64,000 bases of DNA from UBA668 sp038234785 (lineage in GTDB: Bacteria; Actinomycetota; Acidimicrobiia; Acidimicrobiales; Ilumatobacteraceae): NCBI GenBank assembly GCA_038234785.1, contig JBBQTC010000004.1, forward strand, positions 25,769-89,768. Reading direction: 5' to 3'. The translations under genes and the position numbers were made by a program. The notes under the pieces were generated by a model. That model did not search any database. It was not told the origin of the DNA and saw nothing but the letters and a program-made list of their open reading frames with translations. The number at the start of each line of letters is the position of its first letter. Positions within the stretch are counted from its first letter, which is position 1. Below, one piece after another: positions 53,251 through 62,431 of the stretch.

Positions 53251-55076
53251 CCGACCACGCCCGACACCAGGCCGGCGACCCGACGTTCGACCGTGCCGAC
53301 CTTGTCGCCCTCGACATCCGCAACCTGCGTTTGAACGTCGCCGAGAGCGGCGCTGACATCGTCGACGAGATCGATCTCGTGATCCATCGCGGCGAGGTGC
53401 TCGGCCTCGTCGGAGAGTCCGGCTCGGGCAAGACCACCGTCGGGCTCGCGGTGCTGGGCCACACCCGCCGTGGCGTCTCCCTCGGGGGCGGTTCGGTCAC
53501 GGTCGGCGACCGCGACGTCGCCGGGCTCAGCGACAAGGAGCTGCGGTCGGTGCGAGGCAAGCTCGTCACCTACGTCCCCCAGGATCCCGGCACGGCACTG
53601 AACCCCGCCCTGCGCATCGGCAAGCAGATCAAGGAAGTGCTCGAGACCCACGGCTTCGGCGACAACGATGCCGACCGCGAGGCGCGGGTGATCGAGGTGC
53701 TCAGCGAGGTGATGCTGCCCTCCACACCGACGTTCCTGCGCCGCTACCCGCACCAGTTGTCCGGCGGGCAGCAGCAGCGCGTCGGACTCGCGATGGCGTT
53801 CGCATGCCGGCCGGCTGTGATCGTGCTCGACGAACCCACCACCGGTCTCGACGTGAGCACCCAGGCCCACGTGCTGGAGACGATCCGCACACTTGCCGAG
53901 CGCCACGGTGTCGCGGCCCTGTACGTCACCCACGACCTCGCGGTGGTCGCCACCCTGGCCGATCGTGTCGCGGTGATGTACGCGGGCCGCATCGTGGAGC
54001 AGGGGACGACCGCCGACATCTTCGCCAACCCCGCCCACCCGTACACCCGATACCTGGTCGCCGCTGCGCCGGAGATGGGCGACGACCGGCAACTCGTCGG
54101 CCTGCATGGACGAGCGCCGTCACCGGGCCGACGGTCGCACGGTTGCACCTTCGCGCTCCGCTGCGAGCTGGCCGGACCCGAGTGCGTCAGCGAGTTCCCG
54201 CCCGTGGTCGACGTGGGGGCGGAGCGACCACACCTGGTGCGGTGCGTCCATGCCTTCGGTGTCCCCGAGCGCACGACGAACCGAACCAACACGTCGCTCG
54301 CCGCTCAGACGACCGACGACGTCACCCTCAGCATCCGCCACGTCGACGCCGGCTACTCCGGGCTCACGGTCGTCCACGACGTCAACTTCGACATCGCCCG
54401 CGGCGAGTGCGTCGCGCTGGTCGGCGAATCCGGCTCCGGCAAGAGCACCCTGTCGCGTTCGATCGGCGGCCTCCACCGGGAGTGGACCGGTGACATCGTC
54501 CTCAACGGCTCCCCGCTCGCGCGTTCGTCACGTGACCGTCCGATCGCCCAGCGCCTGTCGATCCAGTACGTCTTCCAGAACCCGTACAGCTCGCTGCACC
54601 CCCGCCGCTCGATTGCCGAGTCGGTGGCCCGGCCGCTGGCCATCGCCGGCGTCGACAAGCAGGAGACGGCACGCCAGGTCGACCGAATGCTCGAGCGCGT
54701 CTCGCTCTCCAGCGCCTACGGCAACCGCTTCCCCGATCAGCTGTCCGGTGGCGAGCGCCAACGTGTTGCCATTGCCCGGGCCCTGGTCAGCCAGCCGCAG
54801 ATGCTGATCTGCGACGAGGTCACCTCGGCGCTCGACGTGCTCGTGCAAGCGGCGATCATCGAACTGCTCGTCGACCTGCAACGCGAGCTCGGTCTGGCGA
54901 TGCTGTTCGTGACCCACAACCTGCCCCTCGTGCGATCGATCGCCCAACGCGTCGCCGTCATGGCGGACGGCAAGATCGTCGAGCTCGGCTCGACCGCCGA
55001 CACGCTGGAGTTTCCGAAGCAGGAGTACACGAAACGCCTGCTCGCCGACACACCCCGCATCCCCACGTTCGATTGA
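53247..55076 (+). CDS. Fused DppD-DppF peptide ABC ATPase
   Basis: 609 aa from the ATG at 53247. The first ATPase (about 20-290) has Walker A GESGSGKTT, signature LSGGQQQRVGLAMAF, Walker B VIVLDEPTTGLDV; an oligopeptide C-terminal segment follows with cysteines GCTFALRCELAGPECVS...LVRCV (possible Fe-S cluster) near 295-340. The second ATPase (about 360-600) has Walker A GESGSGKST, LSGGERQRVAIARAL, MLICDEVTSALDV. Fusion of both halves in one chain is seen in several actinobacteria. It completes the importer. Confidence 0.92.
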   Translation: MTDHARHQAGDPTFDRADLVALDIRNLRLNVAESGADIVDEIDLVIHRGEVLGLVGESGSGKTTVGLAVLGHTRRGVSLGGGSVTVGDRDVAGLSDKELRSVRGKLVTYVPQDPGTALNPALRIGKQIKEVLETHGFGDNDADREARVIEVLSEVMLPSTPTFLRRYPHQLSGGQQQRVGLAMAFACRPAVIVLDEPTTGLDVSTQAHVLETIRTLAERHGVAALYVTHDLAVVATLADRVAVMYAGRIVEQGTTADIFANPAHPYTRYLVAAAPEMGDDRQLVGLHGRAPSPGRRSHGCTFALRCELAGPECVSEFPPVVDVGAERPHLVRCVHAFGVPERTTNRTNTSLAAQTTDDVTLSIRHVDAGYSGLTVVHDVNFDIARGECVALVGESGSGKSTLSRSIGGLHREWTGDIVLNGSPLARSSRDRPIAQRLSIQYVFQNPYSSLHPRRSIAESVARPLAIAGVDKQETARQVDRMLERVSLSSAYGNRFPDQLSGGERQRVAIARALVSQPQMLICDEVTSALDVLVQAAIIELLVDLQRELGLAMLFVTHNLPLVRSIAQRVAVMADGKIVELGSTADTLEFPKQEYTKRLLADTPRIPTFD

Positions 55077-55135
55077 CACACGATCGCGACACGAACGCGG
55101 TCCTCATGTGACGCTGGGCCGCGAAGTTGTCGACG

Positions 55136-55558
55136 ATGGATCTGATCGTCGTCGGGGTCACCAACTCGCGCGCGTCCTTCGCGGCGCTCGACTGGGCTGC
55201 CGCCCGAGCGCATCAATGTGGCGCTGCGCTTCGGCTGGTGACGGCACTGGCCAGCCCCATTCCTCTGGTCGGGCCCGGGTCGGGAGCCGTCGTCGTGCCC
55301 GATCGTGAGGCCATCACCGAGCGTGTGTCGGAATGGCATCGCACCTTGCTCGACGGCACGGTCGCATCGTCGTCGATGGAGGTGGACAGCGTGGTCACGT
55401 TCGGCAGTGCGGCCCAGGTGTTGCGCTCATCGGCGCAGGACGCCGACATGCTCGTGCTGGGCCAGAAGGGGCATCGGCGCCTCAGCCACCTCGCCCGCCG
55501 CTGCCTGGGGCGCACCCCGTGCGTCGTGATGATCATCGACGGCGAACGACCCCGCTGA
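55136..55558 (+). CDS. Universal stress protein (UspA domain)
   Basis: 140 aa from the ATG at 55136 (TTG at 55127 adds three residues). Single UspA fold: IVVGVTNSRASFAALDWAAARAHQCGA and the end segment DADMLVLGQKGHRRLSHLARRCLGRTPCVVMII. The usual G-2x-G-9x-G(S/T) ATP loop has a longer 12-residue spacer here, so nucleotide binding is uncertain. No ribosome site is obvious. Confidence 0.85.
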   Translation: MDLIVVGVTNSRASFAALDWAAARAHQCGAALRLVTALASPIPLVGPGSGAVVVPDREAITERVSEWHRTLLDGTVASSSMEVDSVVTFGSAAQVLRSSAQDADMLVLGQKGHRRLSHLARRCLGRTPCVVMIIDGERPR

Positions 55559-55589
55559 GTCCCTGTCCACGACGTCGTAGTCTCGTGGG

Positions 55590-55886
55590 GTGACGTACCG
55601 GTTCTCCGCCGAGCTCTGGCCCTACAGGGGCGAGGGTCCGTGGCACTTCGTGACCCTGCCATTCGAGATGTCCGACGAGATCGACGAGCGGACGACGGGG
55701 ACCCAGGGAGGGTTCGGTTCGGTCAAGGTCCACGTGACCGTCGGCACGACGAAGTGGAGCACCTCACTGTTCCCCTCTGCAGACGCGAAGTCGTACATCC
55801 TGCCCATCAAGCAGCAAGTACGTACGGCGGAGAACCTTCGCGCGGGCGCCCCCGTCGACGTCGAACTACGTCTCGCCAACATCTGA
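55590..55886 (+). CDS. DUF1905 domain protein
   Basis: 98 aa, GTG start. YRFSAELWPYRGEGPWHFVTLP and GFGSVKVHVTVGTTKWSTSLFPSADAKSYILPIKQQVRTAENLRAG are the complete DUF1905 beta barrel in the usual length. The domain's function is unknown. It lies between UspA and the BagA-like gene in the same direction. Confidence 0.88.
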   Translation: MTYRFSAELWPYRGEGPWHFVTLPFEMSDEIDERTTGTQGGFGSVKVHVTVGTTKWSTSLFPSADAKSYILPIKQQVRTAENLRAGAPVDVELRLANI

Positions 55887-55938
55887 CCTCGGGCGCTCTC
55901 GGGGTCGATCCACGCCGATCGCCATTACCCTCCCACCG

Positions 55939-56886
55939 GTGGAACCGAGCTGGATCACCGCCTCACGGGTGGTACTCGTCGCCGGCAAAGGCGGAGTGGG
56001 CTCGAGCACGGTCGCTGCCGCGCTGGCCGTCGCGGCCGCTCGCGGCGGGCTCGACGTGCTCCTCATCGCTGTCGACGGCAAGCCGGGTCTGGGTCCGTTG
56101 CTGGGAGGCCGCCCGCTCACCTCGACCGAACAGGTGCTGCGCACCGAAGCCGGCGGAGGGCGGGTGCGCGGCCGCACCGTGCCCCCCGAGCAGGCCTTCG
56201 CCGACTACCTCGATCTGAAGGGCGTGGGCAACATCGTCCGGCGCGCCGCCGCAGCGGCCTCGCTCGACCTGGTCGCCGCGTCCACCCCTGGGATGGAGCA
56301 CCTGCTCGTGCTGGGCAAGATCAAGGAACTCGAGCGCACGAAAGCAGCCGATCTGATCATCGTCGATGCACCGCCCGCTGGCCACGCCGGTCCGTTCATC
56401 CGCTCGGCGAACGCGCTGCAGGAGATGGTGGCGAGCGGACCCGTGCGCCAGCAGGCCGACGAGGTCTCCGAGATGCTCGCCGACGCGGCGCGGGTGCAGG
56501 CGCTGTTGGTGACCTTGCCGGAGGAGACTCCGGTCAACGAGATCGTCGAGCTCGCGACCGAGATGACCGACGAACTCGGGTTGGCGCTCGCGCCCCTGGT
56601 CGTCAACGGCTGCTGGCCGGATCGACCGAGCCTCGCGCTCACCGCGGTGGCAGCGTCCAAGAAGAGCGGCATCACGCTCGACGCGTCCGACCGCGATGCG
56701 TTGCAGCGCACGAACAAGTACGGCGCGGCGAGACTCGCGGTGCAGCGCGAGCAGCTCGACCGACTGGCGGCACTGCTCCCGATGCCGACGTTGCGGCTGC
56801 CGCGGCTGCCTGCGCCGAGATTGCTCCCCCACCACCTCGACCTCCTCGTCGAGGCGTTGGTCGTCGAACCGAGCATGCCGGCATGA
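55939..56886 (+). CDS. Get3/ArsA-family ATPase, BagA-like, P-loop Lys replaced
   Basis: 315 aa, GTG start. The deviant Walker motif reads AGKGGVGSSTV (residues 14-24): the signature Lys is present but the P-loop Lys of KGGVGKT is Ser. A-loop/switch text is LIAVDGKPGLG and DLIIVDAPPAGHAGPF. The Get3 superfamily moves hydrophobic cargo or anions. It overlaps the next ATPase gene by four bases (ATGA), as in mycobacterial Rv3679/Rv3680 (BagA/BagB), which form a heterodimer. Confidence 0.87.
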   Translation: MEPSWITASRVVLVAGKGGVGSSTVAAALAVAAARGGLDVLLIAVDGKPGLGPLLGGRPLTSTEQVLRTEAGGGRVRGRTVPPEQAFADYLDLKGVGNIVRRAAAAASLDLVAASTPGMEHLLVLGKIKELERTKAADLIIVDAPPAGHAGPFIRSANALQEMVASGPVRQQADEVSEMLADAARVQALLVTLPEETPVNEIVELATEMTDELGLALAPLVVNGCWPDRPSLALTAVAASKKSGITLDASDRDALQRTNKYGAARLAVQREQLDRLAALLPMPTLRLPRLPAPRLLPHHLDLLVEALVVEPSMPA

Positions 56887-57974
56887 GCGACCGAGATCTC
56901 GTCGACGTGCTCGACGGAGTACGGCTGCTCGTCACCTGTGGTCCCGGCGGTGTCGGCAAGACGAGTACTGCCGCCGCCCTCGGGCTGGCCGCTGCCCGCG
57001 CCGGCCGCAGGGTGGTCGTGGTCACCATCGACCCGGCACGACGACTGGCCGATGCACTCGGCATCGACCCTGATCAGTGCAACGAACCACACCTGGTCGA
57101 GGGCGCAGTGGAAGGGCCCGGTTCGTTCTCGGCGTTGATGCTCGACGCCGAGAAGACCTTCGACGACCTGATCCGCGAGCGAGGTGGTGACGCCGCGCCG
57201 ACGCTGTTGAACAACCGCGTGTACCGGAGCATCGCCGGCTCCCTCGCCGGCGCGCAGGACTACATGGCCATCGAGCGCCTCCATCAGTTGCACCACGGCG
57301 GCGACTTCGACCTGGTGGTCATCGACACGCCACCGTCACGACATGCGATCGACGTGCTCAAGGCCCCCGACCGGTTGGTCGTGTTCATGAGCCATCCGAT
57401 CTATCGAGCGCTGACGCTCCCGTCGCGCTCGTTCGCCCGTGTCACCAACGTGGCCACGGGCGCGTTCCTCTGGACGATCAAACGGCTCGCCGGACCGAAG
57501 ATCGTCGAAGAGACGGTCGAGTTCTTCCGGTCGCTGTCGTCGATGGAGGGCGGCCTGCGCACTCGTGCCGCGGAGATGTCGGTGCTCCTGCGCGACGAGC
57601 GCACAGCGTTCGTCCTGGTGTCGAGTCCACGGGCCGAAGCCATCGACGAGTCGACCTTTCTCGCCGAGGCGCTCCAGACCGGCGGCTTCCGGCTCGGCGG
57701 GATCGTCGTCAACATGGTGCACCCGATGCCATCGCCGCTGTCGGCGAAGCTCTTGAAGGCCCACGGGCGCGGCGAGCTCGGTGACCACCTTGCCGAGCAG
57801 GTGCACTACCACCAGGAGCTGACCGAGCTGGCCGAGGCGGAGCGAGTGGAGCTGGCCACGTTGGTCGAACTCGCCGACGGCGCTCCGGTTCGGCAGGTGC
57901 CACTCTTCGACCACGATGTGCACGACGTGGCCGCCCTTCGCGAACTGGGAGATCTGCTCACCCAGGGAGCGTGA
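56883..57974 (+). CDS. Get3/ArsA-family ATPase, BagB-like, signature Lys replaced
   Basis: 363 aa. CGPGGVGKTS (residues 19-28): the P-loop Lys is present, but the family signature Lys of KGGVGKT is Pro. Other motifs: VTIDPARRLADALG, VVIDTPPSRHAIDVL and ALTLPSRSF. Together with the upstream partner each missing the Lys the other has, the pair could make a composite site. Converges with the SARP gene. Confidence 0.9.
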   Translation: MSDRDLVDVLDGVRLLVTCGPGGVGKTSTAAALGLAAARAGRRVVVVTIDPARRLADALGIDPDQCNEPHLVEGAVEGPGSFSALMLDAEKTFDDLIRERGGDAAPTLLNNRVYRSIAGSLAGAQDYMAIERLHQLHHGGDFDLVVIDTPPSRHAIDVLKAPDRLVVFMSHPIYRALTLPSRSFARVTNVATGAFLWTIKRLAGPKIVEETVEFFRSLSSMEGGLRTRAAEMSVLLRDERTAFVLVSSPRAEAIDESTFLAEALQTGGFRLGGIVVNMVHPMPSPLSAKLLKAHGRGELGDHLAEQVHYHQELTELAEAERVELATLVELADGAPVRQVPLFDHDVHDVAALRELGDLLTQGA

Positions 57975-58006
57975 CGCCGACAGCGAGGAATCGGGCGTCG
58001 GGCCTC

Positions 58007-60961
58007 TCAGGACGCAGCGAGCAGGGCGGAGATGCGGCCGTGGACGAACTCGACGATCTCGCCATCACTCATGGAGGCGCCCTGGCGTACCGCTGCCGCA
58101 AACTCGGCGGCACCCAGCCGGTCGCGCAGCGTCCCGACCAGTTCGCTGATGCGCTCCGCATCGGATGCCTCGAACGGGAGCGCATACGACGCACCGACCG
58201 CAGCGAGGGCGCCGTGCAACGTCACTGCAGCACGATGGTCCTGCAGTTGTACAAGGATGCCGAACACATGGCGGAGCGAGAGCCACTGGTTCGCCCAGTC
58301 ACCGCCGCGGAACCAGAGATAGATCACGTCGGAGAACCCAGCCAACGCACTTCGCGGCGAACCGCGGCGCGCTTCCAGCCAGAGCACCTCGGTCAGGGCG
58401 AAGGCCTGGATCCATCGGTTGCCGGCGGCGGCGGCGACGTCCGCCGACTGCGTGAGGAGGGTCGCCGCAGCCACTTCGTCGCTGGATTCGAGCGCCAACC
58501 CGAGGGCGTACGAGGCCTCGGCCAACGCCGTCGGCGAACCCGAGCGGCGAGCAGCGAGCAGGGCGTCCTCTGCGTGCTCCACACCGCGTTGCGGGTTCCC
58601 GACGCTGGTGAACGCGACCGATCGCATGTAGAGGCCGTGCGCCAGCCGGGCCGGCGAACCATCGCGAGCGTCAGCCAGCATCCTGTCGATCCACGCCTGC
58701 GCCGCGTCGGCGTCGCCCTGATAGAAGAGCGAGTTGCCGAGTGAGCGCTCCGCCAGGCCCGAGGTACCGACACCCAGCCGTTCGGCGGCGTCGATCGCCG
58801 CCAGACCGTACCGAATGGAGCTGTCGAGATCACCCCGGACGAAACGGCCGTAGGCGGCCACGCCGAGTACGAGTGGGCCGCGCGGCGAGTCGCCGAAGCC
58901 CGGCATGGCGACGACATCGTCGGCCCAGGCGATCACCTCGGCTCGCATCGAGCGGAACGAGTACTCGCGCAGTGACCCGACGAGCGAGCATGCGTCCTCC
59001 AACGCGTGGCGCTCGACCATCCACGAGAACGCGCCGCGGAGATTGTCGAAATCCCGATCCAGACGCGCCGACGCCTCGGCCTCGTCCGGCCCGGCGAGGG
59101 CAGCACCGGAACGGACCGAGAGGTCGAGGAACCAGCGCGCATGGGACTCTCTCACAGTCGACCGCGCGTGTTCGTCCAGCTGCTCTGCCCCGAACTGCCG
59201 CAGCGGTTCGAGCAGCCGATAGCGGCCGATCTGCGGATCTGTCATCTGCACCATCGACTTGTCGACGAGTGCGGCGAGCAACCTCACCGACGCCCGGGCG
59301 TCGAGCGTGTCGTCGACACACACCGACTCGACGGCCTCCAGCCCGAAGCTGCCAGCGAACACCGAGAGCCGTGCGAACAGCGTCTGTTCGTCGGCGCTGA
59401 GCAGGTTGAACGACCATCCGACGAGATCCCCCACGGTCTGGTGCCGCTCGACGGGGGTGAACTGTGCGTGGTCGAGAAGGTCGAAGCGCTGCTGCAATCG
59501 TTCGGCGAGCGCCGCCGGGCTGATTCCTCGAAGGCGCGCCGCTGCCAGTTCGATGGCGAGCGGCAGTCCGTCCACGCGGCGCACGATCTCGGCCACGGCT
59601 GCGAGGTTGTCGGGGCCGAGGACGAACGACGGATTGGACGCCCGAGCGCGGTCGACGAACAGGCGCACCGCGGCCGTCTCGGCGATGTCGTCGGTCGGCG
59701 TCGCGACCGCGGCGACCGCCAACGGCTCCACACGCCACACTTGCTCCGCGGCCAGGCCCAGCACCTCGCGGCTGGTGGCGAGCAACGTGAGGTCAGGGCA
59801 CGCGGCCAACAGGCGCTCCGACAGCCGAGCGACCGACATTCGCAGGTGTTCGCAGTTGTCCAGTACCAACATCGCCCGCCGTCCACGGAGGAATTCGACC
59901 AGCGTGTCCTCGAGTGACAGGTGCTGACGTTGCTGCACGTCGATGGCGGTGGCAACGGATGCGACGGCCAGCAGCGGTTCGTGCACGGGTGCGAGTTCGA
60001 CGACGTAGACCTCGCCGCCGCGGGCCTGCCAGACGTCGGCGGCGACGCGCATCGCCAGGCGGGTCTTGCCCACTCCACCCGGACCGACGAGCGTGACGAG
60101 GCAATGGTCGCCGAGGAGGGCGACGATGCCGGCCAGGTCGACGCTGCGCCCGACGAGGGGCGTCAGCTCGGTCGGTGGCACCCGTGAGCCCCGGTTCGTG
60201 AGCGTCGGTGCGGCACCCATCAGTGCGGGATCGGATTCGAGAACGCGATGCTCGAGCTCGCGTATGGCAGCCGGCGGGTCAAGGCCCAACTCGTCGCGGA
60301 GGATGGCGCGAAACGCGCTGATGCGGCGCAGCGCCTCGGCGGATCGACCGCTGCGATGTAGCGCAGTGGCCAGCAGCACCCACGGCCGTTCACGAAGCGG
60401 ATGCTCCGACACCAGCGCCTCGAGATCGGCGACCAGCGTGTGGTCCTCACCGAGATCGAGCCGTCGAGACATCCATTCCTCGCGGGCCGCCGCTCGGGTC
60501 TCGCAGAGTCGGGTCACATCCGCGCGAGCCCACTCGCGATCGGCGAACTCGACGAAGGGCGATCCGGAGAATTCCGACAACGCCGCCTCGAACTCTGCAA
60601 GGGCGAGCGGCTCCTCGATGGTGGCGCGAGCAGCGCGACATCGCGCTTCGAATCGCCACGCATCGACGTCGAGATCATCGATCTCCAGTGCGTACCCCGG
60701 TGGTCGGGCGACGATGAGTGCCCCTGGTTCGAGCACCTTGCGCAGCCGCGAGACGTTGCTCTGCAGGACGGCTGACGGGTCGGCGGGCTGGGAGCCACCC
60801 CACACCTCCTCGGCGAGGCGTTCCGCGGGCACGACTGCCCCACGGGCGGCCACGAGCATCGCCAGGAGCAGTCGCTGCTTGGGTCCACCGACTGCCAGGT
60901 TCTCCGAATCGCGACGCACCTCGACGTTCCCCAACACACGAACGTCCAGCTTGCCGGCCAT
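58007..60961 (-). CDS. SARP-NB-ARC-TPR transcriptional regulator (AfsR-like)
   Basis: 984 aa from the ATG at 60961; a GTG at 61033 would add 24 residues and place the heptamer repeats in the coding region. Order: OmpR-type winged helix (about 5-95), bacterial transcriptional activation domain (about 100-245), NB-ARC ATPase (about 265-560; GPGGVGKT at 293-300, LVLDNCEHL, LATSREVLGL, GLPLAIELAAARL) and TPR-like repeats to the end. Such regulators are ATP-gated activators, classically of secondary metabolism. It diverges from a methyltransferase gene. Confidence 0.92.
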   Translation of the reverse strand: MAGKLDVRVLGNVEVRRDSENLAVGGPKQRLLLAMLVAARGAVVPAERLAEEVWGGSQPADPSAVLQSNVSRLRKVLEPGALIVARPPGYALEIDDLDVDAWRFEARCRAARATIEEPLALAEFEAALSEFSGSPFVEFADREWARADVTRLCETRAAAREEWMSRRLDLGEDHTLVADLEALVSEHPLRERPWVLLATALHRSGRSAEALRRISAFRAILRDELGLDPPAAIRELEHRVLESDPALMGAAPTLTNRGSRVPPTELTPLVGRSVDLAGIVALLGDHCLVTLVGPGGVGKTRLAMRVAADVWQARGGEVYVVELAPVHEPLLAVASVATAIDVQQRQHLSLEDTLVEFLRGRRAMLVLDNCEHLRMSVARLSERLLAACPDLTLLATSREVLGLAAEQVWRVEPLAVAAVATPTDDIAETAAVRLFVDRARASNPSFVLGPDNLAAVAEIVRRVDGLPLAIELAAARLRGISPAALAERLQQRFDLLDHAQFTPVERHQTVGDLVGWSFNLLSADEQTLFARLSVFAGSFGLEAVESVCVDDTLDARASVRLLAALVDKSMVQMTDPQIGRYRLLEPLRQFGAEQLDEHARSTVRESHARWFLDLSVRSGAALAGPDEAEASARLDRDFDNLRGAFSWMVERHALEDACSLVGSLREYSFRSMRAEVIAWADDVVAMPGFGDSPRGPLVLGVAAYGRFVRGDLDSSIRYGLAAIDAAERLGVGTSGLAERSLGNSLFYQGDADAAQAWIDRMLADARDGSPARLAHGLYMRSVAFTSVGNPQRGVEHAEDALLAARRSGSPTALAEASYALGLALESSDEVAAATLLTQSADVAAAAGNRWIQAFALTEVLWLEARRGSPRSALAGFSDVIYLWFRGGDWANQWLSLRHVFGILVQLQDHRAAVTLHGALAAVGASYALPFEASDAERISELVGTLRDRLGAAEFAAAVRQGASMSDGEIVEFVHGRISALLAAS

Positions 60962-60985
60962 GGCACGGCAGTCTTTCAGATCTCC

Positions 60986-61018
60986 TTGCAGAACGCTTGC
61001 AGAAGCCTCCAGCGAAGT
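60986..61018 (-). promoter_or_regulatory. 11-bp-periodic heptamer repeats, candidate SARP operator
   Basis: TTGCAGAACGC (60986-60996) and TTGCAGAAGCC (60997-61007) are adjacent direct repeats with the heptamer TTGCAGA and 4-bp spacers; a weaker third unit TCCAGCGAAGT (61008-61018) follows. SARP activators bind exactly such heptamers at 11-bp period. The block lies 25-57 bp upstream of the SARP ATG and 102-134 bp upstream of the divergent methyltransferase ATG. Confidence 0.6.
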
Positions 61019-61119
61019 GTCGGCTGGTTGCACGCGTCCTGCGGGGTGCGTGGCCCATCGTGCTCGTACGGCGGGATGACCCGTCGAGATCGATCAGATC
61101 CGAGCGAGGGAGCACGCCC

Positions 61120-61947
61120 ATGACCAACAACATCACCAACCCGAACAAAGCGCTGTGGGAGAAGGGTGACTTCACCCGCATCGCCGCCAGCATGCGATCG
61201 AGCGGCGAGGCTCTCGCCAAGCGGATCGGCGTCGGCCACGGCCACGAGGTCCTCGAGCTCGGCTGCGGCGACGGCACCACCGCAATCCCCACGGCACAGA
61301 TCGGCGCGTCGGTCCGCGGTGTCGACATCGCGAGCAACCTCGTCGCCGCCGGCAACATGCGCGCCCAGCAATTGGGCCTGGCCAACTGCACGTTCGAGGA
61401 GGGCGACGCATCGGACCTGCGTGCCGTCGAGGATGACTCGTACGACCTCGTAATGAGCGTCTTTGGGGCGATGTTCGCGCCGCGGCCGCGCGACACGGCC
61501 AAGGAGATGGTCCGGGTCGCCCGGCCAGGTGGCCGGATCATCATGGGGAACTGGATTCCAGGCGACCCCACGCTGGTCGCCCAGCTGCTGCGGATCAGCA
61601 GCGCCTACTCGCCGCCGCCGCCCGAGGGATTCGTCAGCCCGATGACGTGGGGCCTCGAGGAGCACGTCGTCGACCGATTCACCGCGGCAGGCGTGCGCGC
61701 CGAAACGATCTCCTGCGAACGCGACACGTGGGTGTTCGATTTCGCCGGCACTCCCCAGGAGTACGTCGGCGTCTTCCGCGACTACTACGGCCCGACGATG
61801 AACGCATTCGCTTCGGCGGCCGCCGACGGGCGAGACGGCGATCTCCAGGCCGAGCTCGAGGACCTGTTCGCCGAGCAGAACACGAGCACCACTGCGGGCC
61901 GCACGGTCATCCCGGCCACGTTCCTTCGGGTCAGCATGACCAAGTGA
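61120..61947 (+). CDS. Class I SAM-dependent methyltransferase
   Basis: 275 aa from the ATG at 61120 with GAGGGAG 8 nt upstream. Motif I VLELGCGDGTT (near 43), acidic post-I GVDIASNLV, motif II DLVMSVFGAMFAP and VARPGGRIIMGNW. It is a UbiE/Methyltransf_11-type enzyme; substrate unknown. The divergent SARP gene and the shared repeats suggest that the SARP controls it. Confidence 0.9.
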   Translation: MTNNITNPNKALWEKGDFTRIAASMRSSGEALAKRIGVGHGHEVLELGCGDGTTAIPTAQIGASVRGVDIASNLVAAGNMRAQQLGLANCTFEEGDASDLRAVEDDSYDLVMSVFGAMFAPRPRDTAKEMVRVARPGGRIIMGNWIPGDPTLVAQLLRISSAYSPPPPEGFVSPMTWGLEEHVVDRFTAAGVRAETISCERDTWVFDFAGTPQEYVGVFRDYYGPTMNAFASAAADGRDGDLQAELEDLFAEQNTSTTAGRTVIPATFLRVSMTK

Positions 61948-62089
61948 GGTACCTCCACGTCGGTCTCCATACGTGAAACCGCCGAGCTGGTGATCGAACT
62001 GTGCGGCCCGCGGCGACGCGCCCGTCTACTCGATCCGCATGCCGGAGATCGCCCTGGCGATCACCAGCCCTTCGAGTCGATCTTGGAGC

Positions 62090-62374
62090 GGCCATCTGGT
62101 GGGTCCGGCATATCGCCGCCTACTCGACCTGATGTGCGATCGGGCCAACGCGCGGGTCATCGACCCCAACGGCGAGACCTTGGCAGACCGTCAGGTGATC
62201 CAGCACTGGGTTGCGGAACTCGATGCTGAAGGCGGTCGACGCCGCCATCCAGGTGCACGGCGCCTTGGGGGGTCACCGACGACCCGGTGCTCTCGTATCT
62301 ACGAAGGGGCCGACGAGGTACACAAGACCTCACTCGGCCGTCGCATCCTGCGCCGCTACGCCTCCCAGTCGTAG
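62090..62374 (+). pseudogene. Remnant of an acyl-CoA dehydrogenase
   Basis: Family blocks are spread over all three plus frames: LLDLMCDRANARV...GETLADRQVIQHWVAEL (frame of 62096-62220), MLKAVDAAIQVHGALG (62223-62270), VTDDPVLSYL (62272-62301; after a run of six G), and IYEGADEVHKTSLGRRILRRYA (62297-62371). In intact enzymes these are the C-terminal helices in this order, with about 70-80 further residues between the first and second block. Deletion plus at least three frame changes mark a decayed gene. The stretch 61948-62089 shows nothing else convincing. Confidence 0.75.
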
Positions 62375-62431
62375 GGCTGCGTCTCCATACTGAGCAATTA
62401 CCTGGTGGTTGCCTGGTAAAGCACAACTCGA

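Noticed and set aside
53247..55076. Fusion of the two peptide ATPases as a sequencing artefact
   Set aside because: A single clean frame runs through a normal linker with the oligopeptide C-terminal region intact, and such fusions occur in other actinobacteria.
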